Positions 36,575-43,949 of a stretch of DNA of 64,000 bases are shown here, in pieces. The notes under the pieces are model-generated. The model made no database searches and was not told the DNA's origin. It worked only from the letters and a program-made list of their open reading frames with translations. The DNA lies in contig JBJXFQ010000133.1 of the NCBI GenBank assembly GCA_046155605.1, forward strand, positions 6,118 to 70,117. The letters are read 5' to 3'. The first letter of the stretch is position 1. Every line of letters starts with the position of its first letter. The stretch comes from JAEUIZ01 sp046155605. Its GTDB lineage: Bacteria > Planctomycetota > Phycisphaerae > Phycisphaerales > UBA1924. A program made the translations under genes and the position numbers.

Positions 36575-36593
36575 GGCGTACACGGTAGGGCCA

Positions 36594-36599
36594 TAGAGT
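36594..36599 (+). promoter_or_regulatory. -10 hexamer TAGAGT, leaderless arrangement for the PTPS gene
   Basis: TAGAGT ends 6 nt before the ATG at 36606, within the 31-nt divergent gap. Confidence 0.4.
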
Positions 36600-36605
36600 T
36601 CGGCG

Positions 36606-37424
36606 ATGTTCCGCCTCTCACGCACGGTCCGCTTCGCCATCAACCGCGCGGACGCCGCGCCCGGCGTCAACGGCTATGCCGGCAATCCGCCGATGTTGGG
36701 CCTCGGCGCGCACTACGAACTCGACGTCGAGTGCGTCGGAGACCTCGGTGCCTCCACGGGCTACGTCATCAACATCAAGGAGATCGATCGGGCCGTGCGC
36801 GCCGCTGCGCTGCCCGTCTTGGTCGACGCCTACCGGAACGAGCCCACGGCCGACTTGTGTGTCGTGCTGCTGCGCGCGCACCGCGCGCTGGCGGACGCGC
36901 TGGCCTTGCCGCTGGGCACGCTCCGCTGGCGGCTGACTCCGTACCACTCCCTCGAGGTGCTTGGCATGAATCCCGACGCCGTCCTTCTCCGCCAGAAGTT
37001 TGACTTTTGTGCCGCCCACCGCCTTCACAATCCCGGGCTCTCGGCCGAGGAGAACCGCCGGTTGTTTGGCAAGTGCAACCACCTGGGGGGGCATGGGCAC
37101 AACTACCAGTTCGAGCCGTGCGTGCAACTGCCGCTGCCCTCGGCAGCGACCGGCGCGCCGTTCGCGCTGGCCGACCTCGAGCGGCTCGCCGATGAGACGA
37201 TCGTGCAGCGATTCGATCACAAGAACCTGAACACGGACACGGCCGAGTTCCGCGACGGGTCCGGGCTCAATCCGTCGGTGGAGAACATCGCGCGGGTGTG
37301 CTTCCAACTGCTCGACGCGGCGATCCGTCGGGCGAGCGCGACGAGCAACCAACAGCACGCGGCCACGCTTCGGTGCGTACGGGTGTGGGAGTCGGACCGG
37401 ACGAGTTGCACGTATCCGGGGTAG
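36606..37424 (+). CDS. fused 6-pyruvoyl-tetrahydropterin synthase/QueD-family protein
   Basis: 272 residues, about twice a single PTPS domain. The second half is canonical: FDFCAAHRLHNPGLSAEENRRLFGKCNHLGGHGHNYQFE supplies the zinc histidines and the catalytic Cys region, and DHKNLNTD and PSVENIARVCFQLL complete the fold. The first half (RFAINRADAAPGVNGY, LGAHYELDVECVG, INIKEIDRAV) keeps the fold pattern but lacks the zinc HxH and Cys. One active and one degenerate domain is my reading. The family acts in pterin or queuosine (7-deazaguanine) synthesis; which is not decidable here. Confidence 0.82.
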   Translation: MFRLSRTVRFAINRADAAPGVNGYAGNPPMLGLGAHYELDVECVGDLGASTGYVINIKEIDRAVRAAALPVLVDAYRNEPTADLCVVLLRAHRALADALALPLGTLRWRLTPYHSLEVLGMNPDAVLLRQKFDFCAAHRLHNPGLSAEENRRLFGKCNHLGGHGHNYQFEPCVQLPLPSAATGAPFALADLERLADETIVQRFDHKNLNTDTAEFRDGSGLNPSVENIARVCFQLLDAAIRRASATSNQQHAATLRCVRVWESDRTSCTYPG

Positions 37425-37456
37425 CCGGGATCATCAGGTTATTCCGGCAATTTGCT

Positions 37457-37484
37457 TGTGTGAGGTTGCCCTTGCCGTTATGCT
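37457..37484 (+). promoter_or_regulatory. promoter TTGTGT-N16-TATGCT
   Basis: The -35 TTGTGT is separated by 16 nt from the -10 TATGCT, which ends 6 nt before the ATG at 37491. The transcript would start at or next to the start codon. Confidence 0.5.
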
Positions 37485-37490
37485 CTCGCA

Positions 37491-38969
37491 ATGCGCAGCA
37501 ACTCATGCGTGGCGACGTTCGTCGGGGGCGTTCTCTCGCTTGGCGGCGTTCAAGCGGTCGCGGTGGGCCAATGTCATCACATCGGGTGGACCGGGGACTT
37601 TGCGACGCCGAGTCTGGGCCTCGGCAACGCCGCGGCCCTCGATTTCCGGGTCTTTGACCCGGACGGCTCTGGGCCGCTGCCCGCCGAACTGGTCGCTGCC
37701 GGCAACTTCATCACCGCGGGCGGATCGCCCGCAAACCGGATCGCACGATGGAACGGCTCGCGCTGGGCCGCGCTCGGTAGCGGCCTCGAGAATACGGCGA
37801 ATCCGACCTTTTGCTTCGCATCCGCGTTGGGCATTTGGGACCCCGATGGCCCCGGGCAGCTGAACCCTCGCCTTGTGGTTGCGGGACGGTTCAATCGTGC
37901 CGGGAGTGTGCCAGTCCTCAACGTCGCGCAGTGGGACGGTCAAAACTGGCAGGCGATGGGCCAGGGCATCTCGGCGGCCGGGATCGGCGCATTCTCGTTC
38001 GCCGAGTTCGATCCCGACGGTGTGGGTCTGCAACCGTCCTCGCTTGTGATCGCCGGAGCCGAGGGGTTCACTGTTCCGCCCGACACGCAGTTCACCTACA
38101 CGGCCCGATGGGACGGGGTCGAGTGGACGCGCATCCCGTTTGGCGTCAACGGGCCGTACAACATCTTTGACATCGAGGTCTTCGACGAAGACGGTGTCGG
38201 AGGCGCACCCCCGCGCCTCTTTGCGGCAACAGACGGCTTCTCCGGTCTCTATCGCTGGGATGGTGTTGAGTGGACCGTCGTCGGGGGCGGCCTGCGAAGC
38301 GGGAACCACCTCGGCGACGCCCTCGCCGTCGTGGACGAGGACGGTCCGGGACCTGGTCGGGCAGCCCTCTTCGTGGGCGGATTTTTCACCATGGCGGGAA
38401 ACACACCGGCAAACTACATTGCGCGCTGGGATGGTCAACAGTTCACCGCGATTGGTGCCGGCCTGACTAACCAGGCGGAGGCGATTCTGCCCGTCTATGA
38501 CCCCAACGGGGCCTCCGCCCCGACGATCTATGCCGGGACCCTTGCGAACGGCGTCTACCGATTCGATCGCGCTACTGGCGTGTGGAACCAGATCGGCGAT
38601 TCCAACGCCATAGCGCTGGGCGAGATTCCAGTCCGGCTCCACTTGTTCGACGAGGACGGCCCAGCGGGTCACCCACCGTCGATCTACTACGCCTCCGCGG
38701 GCATGACCTCCATCAGTGGCACACCCTCGTTCGGCCTCGCGCGTTACGGGTGCCGCTGCTACGCCAACTGCGATGGCTCGTGGGCGCCGCCGAGCCTGAA
38801 TGTCAACGACTTCATCTGCTTCATGAATCGCTTCGCCGCGGCACTGGCGTTGCCGCCCGCGGCCCAGCAGGCCGACTTCGCCAACTGCGATGGCTCGACC
38901 GTGCTGCCCGTGCTCAACGTGAACGACTATGTGTGCTTCAACAATCGCTTTGCGAACGGGTGTCCGTAG
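37491..38969 (+). CDS. secreted propeller-like protein with dockerin-like tail
   Basis: 492 residues. Signal peptide at the head (SCVATFVGGVLSLGGVQAVA). Repeats of the form ARWNGSRWAALGSGL, AQWDGQNWQAMGQGI, ARWDGVEWTRIPFGV, YRWDGVEWTVVGGGL and ARWDGQQFTAIGAGL recur about every 60-65 residues with intervening FDPDGSGP-like acidic loops, as in kelch-like beta-propellers. The C-terminus has two dockerin-like half repeats (CYANCDGSWAPPSLNVNDFICFMNRFAA; NCDGSTVLPVLNVNDYVCFNNRFANGC). No catalytic motif is seen. Confidence 0.82.
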   Translation: MRSNSCVATFVGGVLSLGGVQAVAVGQCHHIGWTGDFATPSLGLGNAAALDFRVFDPDGSGPLPAELVAAGNFITAGGSPANRIARWNGSRWAALGSGLENTANPTFCFASALGIWDPDGPGQLNPRLVVAGRFNRAGSVPVLNVAQWDGQNWQAMGQGISAAGIGAFSFAEFDPDGVGLQPSSLVIAGAEGFTVPPDTQFTYTARWDGVEWTRIPFGVNGPYNIFDIEVFDEDGVGGAPPRLFAATDGFSGLYRWDGVEWTVVGGGLRSGNHLGDALAVVDEDGPGPGRAALFVGGFFTMAGNTPANYIARWDGQQFTAIGAGLTNQAEAILPVYDPNGASAPTIYAGTLANGVYRFDRATGVWNQIGDSNAIALGEIPVRLHLFDEDGPAGHPPSIYYASAGMTSISGTPSFGLARYGCRCYANCDGSWAPPSLNVNDFICFMNRFAAALALPPAAQQADFANCDGSTVLPVLNVNDYVCFNNRFANGCP

Positions 38970-39029
38970 CGGCGTCTTGAGGTTCCTTTGCCGCCCTTCC
39001 CGGACCTTCCCCCGGTCTCTTCGATCCCG

Positions 39030-39035
39030 TAGACT
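39030..39035 (+). promoter_or_regulatory. -10 hexamer TAGACT, leaderless arrangement for the pilus ATPase gene
   Basis: TAGACT ends 6 nt before the ATG at 39042, with no Shine-Dalgarno. Confidence 0.4.
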
Positions 39036-39041
39036 CCTCGC

Positions 39042-40772
39042 ATGGGTATCGGTGCCGTGCTTCTCGATCGCGGGGTTGTCACCAAGACGCAGATGGATCG
39101 GGCGTTGGCCGAGCAACGGACCAGCGGCGAACGGCTCGATCGTGTCCTCGTTCGGCTTGGCATCGTCTCGCGTGAAATCGTCCTGGCCGCGATCGGCGAC
39201 CAGTTCCACATGTCCGTCGTTGATCTTGCGGGCGTGTCGGTCGAGCCCAAGGTGCTCGAAGCGCTCCCGGCCAAACTCGTCTACAAGCAAAACTGCGTGC
39301 CCATCGCGAAAAAGGACGGCACGCTGACCGTCGCCACCAGCGACCCGTTTGAACTATCCGTGCTCGACGAGTTGCGGCTGCTCACTGGGTGTTCGATCGA
39401 ACTCGTCCTGGCCGACGAGGATGATCTGCACAAGTTCATCCGCGCGCACTACGGCGTCGGCGGGGACACGCTGACCGAGATGGCCGCGGGCGGCGGCGGG
39501 GGCGCGACGGGCGGCCCGGGCTCGACGCAAGCCTCAACCGACGATGACGCCGAGCAGGCGCAGGAAGCCAGCGTCATCAAACTCGTCAACGACATCCTGA
39601 TCGAGGCGATCAAGGAGCGCGCGACGGACGTCCATGTCGAGCCGTATGAGCGCGAGTTGATCGTGCGCTACCGCATCGACGGCGTGTTGCAGCGCGCCAA
39701 CGTGCCCTCGGCCATCCATCGCTTCGGCGCGGCGGTCATCAGCCGCCTGAAAATCATGGCGAATCTGAACATCGCCGAGAAGCGACGGCCGCAGGACGGG
39801 CGGATCACGTTCAAGCATCGGGCGCCGGGCCAGCCGCTCGATCAATCAGCCGGCGCGGGCGAGTTTGACCTCCGCGTCAGCGTCATCCCCATGCTCTTTG
39901 GCGAGGGCGTGGTGCTGCGCGTGCTCAATAAGTCGGCCGTGCTCATGGGCCTCGAAGACCTCGGCATGCCCGAGCACGTCATGCGGGTTTGGGACGGGCT
40001 GATCGCGCGGCCGCACGGCATCCTGCTCGTCACCGGGCCGACGGGCTCGGGCAAGAGCACCACGCTCTATGCGTCGCTCAACCGCATCGTCTCGGACGAG
40101 ATCAAGGCGATCACGGTCGAGGACCCGGTCGAGTACCACGTCCCCGGCGTCAATCAGATCCAGGTGAATCACAAGGTCGGGCTCGATTTCGCCGCGGGCC
40201 TGCGGTCGATCCTGCGACACGACCCGGATGTCGTGATGATCGGCGAGATTCGCGACAAGGAGACGGCCGAGACGGCGATCCAGGCCTCGCTCACGGGCCA
40301 CCTTGTCTTCTCGACGCTGCACACCAACGACTCGGCCGGCGCGACGACGCGGCTCCTCGACATGGGCGTTGAGCCGTTCCTCGTTGCGTCGAGCGTCGAG
40401 GGCGTATTGGCGCAGCGGCTGGTGCGGCGGATCTGTGCCGAGTGCGCGGCCGCTTTCACGCCCGATCCCGCCGATGTGCCGCCTGATCTGTGGCCGGCGG
40501 GCATGGCGGCTCCCGCGGGATGGACGCTCAAGCGCGGGGCGGGCTGCCGCGCGTGCCGGAACACGGGCTTCCGCGGCCGCGTGGGCGTCTATGAACTGCT
40601 CGTACTCACGGATCGGACACGCGAACTGGTGATGGGCCGCAAAAACTCGCAGGAGATCGCCTCTGCCGCGCTGGCAGAGGGGAAGCTGACGCGGCTCCGG
40701 GACGAGGGCTATGCGAAGGCCCGGGCGGGGGTGACGACGATCGAGGAGGTCTTGAGCGCGCTGGCGGGGTGA
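39042..40772 (+). CDS. PilB/GspE-type secretion or type IV pilus assembly ATPase
   Basis: 576 residues. An N-terminal MshEN-like domain (about 1-140; LLDRGVVTKTQMDRALAEQ, LVYKQNCVPIAKKDGTLTVA) is followed by a Gly/Ala linker and the hexameric ATPase core: ATDVHVEPYE, Walker A LLVTGPTGSGKSTTL, Asp box VEDPVEY, Walker B DVVMIGEIRDKETAETAIQASLTGHLVFSTLHTNDS (His boxes), and the C1 tetracysteine zinc site (CAEC and CRAC). It powers pseudopilus or pilus assembly. No pilC/pilT neighbours are present; the three pseudopilins in this window may be substrates. Confidence 0.93.
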   Translation: MGIGAVLLDRGVVTKTQMDRALAEQRTSGERLDRVLVRLGIVSREIVLAAIGDQFHMSVVDLAGVSVEPKVLEALPAKLVYKQNCVPIAKKDGTLTVATSDPFELSVLDELRLLTGCSIELVLADEDDLHKFIRAHYGVGGDTLTEMAAGGGGGATGGPGSTQASTDDDAEQAQEASVIKLVNDILIEAIKERATDVHVEPYERELIVRYRIDGVLQRANVPSAIHRFGAAVISRLKIMANLNIAEKRRPQDGRITFKHRAPGQPLDQSAGAGEFDLRVSVIPMLFGEGVVLRVLNKSAVLMGLEDLGMPEHVMRVWDGLIARPHGILLVTGPTGSGKSTTLYASLNRIVSDEIKAITVEDPVEYHVPGVNQIQVNHKVGLDFAAGLRSILRHDPDVVMIGEIRDKETAETAIQASLTGHLVFSTLHTNDSAGATTRLLDMGVEPFLVASSVEGVLAQRLVRRICAECAAAFTPDPADVPPDLWPAGMAAPAGWTLKRGAGCRACRNTGFRGRVGVYELLVLTDRTRELVMGRKNSQEIASAALAEGKLTRLRDEGYAKARAGVTTIEEVLSALAG

Positions 40773-40803
40773 ATACCCGCACGCGGAACTTGTCGTATCT
40801 GAC

Positions 40804-41673
40804 TCATCTACCTGCAAAATCATCGACACTATCCATGAGGTGACACTTCAATCTAATGAGAATCGAATTGTGGAGCTGCGAAATTCGAGATTCCGAAAGT
40901 GCTAGTGTAACGCCGATCTCTTTCATTGTTAGCCCTTCGTAGTAGTACAGAATTACAATAATGCGATCTAGACGCGACAAGCCTTTGGTAATTAATTCTC
41001 TGAGGTCGCGTCGCTGTATCTCCTTGAGTGGATGGTACTCATTGTCCTCTCGGATGACGTAAACGTCCCGAGTTCTATGCGCATCGTGGCCGTCCCTCCA
41101 ATTCCTTGTAATGCTTTGGGTACCTATCGTGGAGCCATCGCGGAGAACCTTCTCGAATTCTTCGGCGGAAAGCTGAAGGGATTCGCGCAGCTCAGCTTCC
41201 GTTGGCCAGCGGCCTCTCTTCAAACGAAACCTTTGCCGCGCCGACTCAAGTTTCGCGGTGCGATGCCGGACCAGTCGCGGCACCCAGTCCATGCTGCGAA
41301 GTTCGTCCAGAATCGAGCCGCGGATGCGTTGCGCACAATAGGTCTCGAACTTGACATTGCTATCAATGTCAAAGGTTTCAATTGCATCTCTCAACCCAAA
41401 CACGCCGACGGACAAGAGGTCTTCGGTATCGATCTCGTTAGGAAGACGACTTCGAATACGTTGGACGGTGTACCGAACGAGCGGAAGGTAACGTTCGAGT
41501 AGATAGTTTCGTATCGGGTGCGAGCGACTCGCATCGGTACGGTGCTGTTTGAACTCGCGCCAGACTTTTGAGATGGGCCAAGTTTGGAACGACGAGTTCC
41601 TTAACGACGTAGAGGAAACCGCCCCACGGCCGAGGTCCAAGTCGCCATTCGGAAAGTGCGAGCGATCCGGCAT
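40804..41673 (-). CDS. FliA/WhiG-like (sigma-28) RNA polymerase sigma factor
   Basis: 289 residues. Region 2 reads LPLVRYTVQRIRSRLPNEIDTEDLLSVGVFGLRDAIETFDIDSNVKFETYCAQRIRGSILDELRSMDWVPRLVRHR, close to FliA/SigD/WhiG. Region 3 and the region 4 helix-turn-helix (LTMKEIGVTLALSESRISQLHNSILIRLK) follow. ATG 41673 is chosen; a GTG at 41709 would overlap the upstream gene. Codon use is AT-richer than the neighbouring chromosome. It is second in a two-gene minus-strand unit, 5 nt after the 101-residue gene. No flagellar gene is nearby. A sigma-28-like promoter stands in the divergent region. Confidence 0.92.
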   Translation of the reverse strand: MPDRSHFPNGDLDLGRGAVSSTSLRNSSFQTWPISKVWREFKQHRTDASRSHPIRNYLLERYLPLVRYTVQRIRSRLPNEIDTEDLLSVGVFGLRDAIETFDIDSNVKFETYCAQRIRGSILDELRSMDWVPRLVRHRTAKLESARQRFRLKRGRWPTEAELRESLQLSAEEFEKVLRDGSTIGTQSITRNWRDGHDAHRTRDVYVIREDNEYHPLKEIQRRDLRELITKGLSRLDRIIVILYYYEGLTMKEIGVTLALSESRISQLHNSILIRLKCHLMDSVDDFAGR

Positions 41674-41678
41674 CGTGC

Positions 41679-41984
41679 TTACTCGCCGCGACGGGTGGGC
41701 GGCGTCCACGTCGCATGCATCAAGTTGATGCCGGCTGACAATGTTCTCGCTTCGGCTCGCTTGAGGATTTCCTCAGACTGCTCGAGCAAGACCGTGAGTG
41801 TCAGGCTGTCGCCGATACGCATGTCGGGGTAGGACTTCGCGTAGATTGCAATTGCCTCGATCAGCTCGATCAGTCGCTCAATTTCGGGGAGAACGTCCGT
41901 TGTGGCCACTACGATCTGTGCCAGGATCTCGATGCGCTTGATAGAGTCCGCTGGCGTAAGTGCGCTGGAAATGGGATTCTCCAT
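41679..41984 (-). CDS. unknown 101-residue protein encoded just ahead of the sigma factor
   Basis: Mostly helical by composition (TPADSIKRIEILAQIVVATTDVLPEIERLIELIEAIAIYAKSYPDM, then LTVLLEQSEEILKRAEARTL), with no signal peptide or membrane segment and no known domain that I recognise. AGGAG lies about 11 nt before the ATG at 41984. The 5-nt spacing to the sigma gene and the helical character make an anti-sigma or sigma-modulating role a reasonable guess, but nothing in the sequence proves it. AT-richer than the flanks, like the rest of the island. Confidence 0.65.
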   Translation of the reverse strand: MENPISSALTPADSIKRIEILAQIVVATTDVLPEIERLIELIEAIAIYAKSYPDMRIGDSLTLTVLLEQSEEILKRAEARTLSAGINLMHATWTPPTRRGE

Positions 41985-42004
41985 ACCGAAAGCTCCTTGG
42001 CTGA

Positions 42005-42016
42005 TTCATCGATGAA
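42005..42016. promoter_or_regulatory. 12-bp perfect palindrome TTCATCGATGAA
   Basis: Lies 21 nt upstream of the minus-strand operon start (41984). A candidate operator for a dimeric regulator such as the RHH protein encoded divergently. Confidence 0.4.
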
Positions 42017-42035
42017 CACCACGTTCCCTCACATC

Positions 42036-42054
42036 GTACACCCTTTAGGTGTAC
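42036..42054. promoter_or_regulatory. 19-bp inverted repeat GTACACC-N5-GGTGTAC
   Basis: Perfect 7-bp arms with a 5-nt centre (CTTTA), in the divergent region upstream of the sigma operon. A candidate operator; a weak terminator is less likely because genes diverge here. Confidence 0.5.
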
Positions 42055-42113
42055 CCGTGGCCTAAAAAAGCTGTGCTTGGCCCACTTTAATCAAGTCTTT
42101 TTCCATCTTCCGG

Positions 42114-42141
42114 TAAAGTCGACTCGACAAAATGCCGAAAA
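42114..42141 (+). promoter_or_regulatory. sigma-28-like promoter TAAA-N16-GCCGAAAA with internal palindrome
   Basis: TAAAGTCG (42114-42121) and GCCGAAAA (42134-42141) match the FliA/SigD consensus TAAA-N15-GCCGATAA with one extra spacer base and one mismatch in the -10. The spacer holds GTCGA-C-TCGAC (42118-42128), a perfect short palindrome that could be an operator. It reads toward the RHH/B12 genes, while the sigma gene reads away from it. Confidence 0.55.
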
Positions 42142-42212
42142 ATCGTGTAGAGAGAGCGTAAGTATCCTAACGCATAACGAACAAATTGCGGAAGACCCCG
42201 AGGAGTTGCAGA

Positions 42213-42428
42213 ATGGCGCGAGATATCACTCAATCGACCTTCAAGTTTGACAGGGAGACGGAGCAAGCCATTGAACGCCTAAAGCTCCACTTCAAGGCAC
42301 CGACCAAGACGGATGTTGTCCGCAAGGCGCTCGCGCTGCTCGACATGGCGCGAAGGATTCAGGAAGAAGGTGGCGATCTCGCAAGAATGAACGGGGATCG
42401 ATCTGTTGACCGACTTGTCATTCTTTGA
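42213..42428 (+). CDS. ribbon-helix-helix DNA-binding protein
   Basis: 71 residues. STFKFDRETEQAIERLKLHFKAPTKTDVVRKALALLDMARRIQEEG is a textbook RHH pattern: a short strand (TFKF), helix A, the turn around KAPTKTD, and helix B. This is the fold of Arc/MetJ-type repressors and many antitoxins. ATG 42213 has AGGAG 7 nt upstream; an upstream in-frame start at 42186 is not needed. It lies 9 nt before the B12-domain gene and behind a sigma-28-like promoter, so it may autoregulate this divergent region. No toxin-like partner is present. Confidence 0.8.
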   Translation: MARDITQSTFKFDRETEQAIERLKLHFKAPTKTDVVRKALALLDMARRIQEEGGDLARMNGDRSVDRLVIL

Positions 42429-42437
42429 GCGCTCGGC

Positions 42438-43103
42438 GTGTCAGAAGCAGGAACTCTTGAACGCTTTCTTGAAGGCCTCGTCATGGGCGATCGTGATGGT
42501 TGTCGAGCACTTGTGAACGAATTGTCAACTCGGATGACCCCAGTCAGCCTCGTGACAGAACTATTTTGGCCCGTTTATGAAGCGATTGAAAAGCTATATC
42601 GCTCGGACGCTCTAGCAAAACTAAATCATCACTTTGCTACCCGCCTGCTGCGTGTACTAGTCGATCAAAATTCAGCGAGATTAGTTCGTACCAATACTCT
42701 TAAAAAATCAATTCTGGTACTTTGTGGACCGCGGGATGCCGATGAGCTTGGAGCTCAAATGGCAGTAGACTTGATTGAGAGCATCGGCTTTCGTATCGTG
42801 TTTGGAGGTGGCGGAATTCCGAATGACGAGATTATCAGTTATGTTCGAGATTCTCGCCCGGAAGTCCTGTTGTTTTTTGCTTCACACGGAAATGACCTAC
42901 CGGCCATTCGAGTACTGATAGACACCCTGCGCGAAGTAGGTGCTCAAATAACAATAGCGGTAGGAGCAGGTGTGTTTAACCGCGTCGACGGGTTACCTGA
43001 CGAGATTGGGGCAGATCTTTGGGCTCAGAGTCCCCTTGAAATGGTCAAGGTTCTCGCAGAGTTCGGCCACGTACCGCCCGCCACGAGTTCGAGTATTCGT
43101 TGA
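42438..43103 (+). CDS. B12-binding-domain-like sensor protein lacking the cobalt-ligand His
   Basis: 221 residues, two domains as in MetH/CarH cobalamin modules. The helical cap (about 5-80) includes [23 protein letters not shown] and [30 protein letters not shown]. The Rossmann-like B12 domain (about 88-215) includes [44 protein letters not shown]. The usual D-x-H-x-x-G reads D100-A-D-E-L-G105, so the His that ligates cobalt is Asp. GTG 42438 is needed to keep the cap helix; ATG 42483 is an alternative. No methyltransferase or mutase domain is attached, so a signalling role with the RHH protein 9 nt upstream is likely. Codon use is AT-rich. Confidence 0.8.
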   Translation: MSEAGTLERFLEGLVMGDRDGCRALVNELSTRMTPVSLVTELFWPVYEAIEKLYRSDALAKLNHHFATRLLRVLVDQNSARLVRTNTLKKSILVLCGPRDADELGAQMAVDLIESIGFRIVFGGGGIPNDEIISYVRDSRPEVLLFFASHGNDLPAIRVLIDTLREVGAQITIAVGAGVFNRVDGLPDEIGADLWAQSPLEMVKVLAEFGHVPPATSSSIR

Positions 43104-43129
43104 CTGCGGCGATAAGCCTCGCCTGCCCC

Positions 43130-43783
43130 ATGATCCTCCTCATCGACAACTACGACTCCTTCACCTGGAACCTCGTTCAGCGGCTGGGCGAGATCGATCG
43201 CTCGCTCGAGCCGGGGCGGGATTTGCTTGTGATTCGCAACGACAAGATCACGCCGGACGAGGCCGAGGGGCTTGATGGCGGTCGCGGTCCGGGGCGTGTG
43301 ATTATTTCGCCCGGGCCGTGCTCGCCGGCGGAGGCGGGCGTGTCGTCGGCGATGATCGAGCGGTTCGCGGGCCGCGTGCCGGTGCTGGGCGTGTGCCTCG
43401 GGCACCAGTGCATCGGCGCGATGCACGGCATGACAGTGGCGCGGCACGTCATCCCGATGCACGGCAAGACGAGCCCCGTCCGCCACGACGGCCGCGGCCT
43501 CTTTGCTGGGCTTTCCGATCCGTTTACCGCGACGCGGTATCACTCGCTGGTGGTGCTGGCCGAGACGATCCCGCCACACGCGCCCGGCGAGGACGGCTGG
43601 GAGGTCTCGGCGTGGACGGACGAGGACGACGGCGAGGGCGGGACGCGGCGCGTGGTGATGGGCCTCCGCCGCGCGTGGAAAGACCACGCCAAGGCGCCGC
43701 TTGACGGAGTTCAGTTCCATCCCGAGAGCTTTTTGACCGACGAGGGCCCGCGATTGCTCGCGAACTTTCTCGGTCGGTCGTGA
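43130..43783 (+). CDS. trpG: anthranilate/aminodeoxychorismate synthase glutamine amidotransferase
   Basis: 217 residues. [21 protein letters not shown] is the standard head; [12 protein letters not shown] the oxyanion motif; [12 protein letters not shown] carries the nucleophile Cys; [11 protein letters not shown] the His-Glu pair. It releases ammonia from glutamine for TrpE or PabB; the sequence alone does not separate TrpG from PabA, and the partner synthase is not in the window. ATG 43130 replaces a TTG opening at 43100. GC content and codon use return here to the chromosomal norm, marking the right edge of the AT-richer island. Confidence 0.88.
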   Translation: MILLIDNYDSFTWNLVQRLGEIDRSLEPGRDLLVIRNDKITPDEAEGLDGGRGPGRVIISPGPCSPAEAGVSSAMIERFAGRVPVLGVCLGHQCIGAMHGMTVARHVIPMHGKTSPVRHDGRGLFAGLSDPFTATRYHSLVVLAETIPPHAPGEDGWEVSAWTDEDDGEGGTRRVVMGLRRAWKDHAKAPLDGVQFHPESFLTDEGPRLLANFLGRS

Positions 43784-43949
43784 GTCGTGCGGATTCGTGG
43801 TCCGTGGAGTCGTGCGAATCGACGCAAAGTCAGAGCGGGCTTGCGAGCGAAGGCTTGGGTCTGCCTACCCGAGGATTCGTTCGGCTGCCTCACTCATCCT
43901 CGGCGTGGGTGTGCGCGACGCGATCTCTGCGTCTTCGTGCGCGACGCGA

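Noticed and set aside
42213..43103. RHH gene plus B12-domain gene as a toxin-antitoxin pair
   Set aside because: The second protein is a two-domain cobalamin-type module, not a small toxin, and RHH folds are also common in ordinary repressors.
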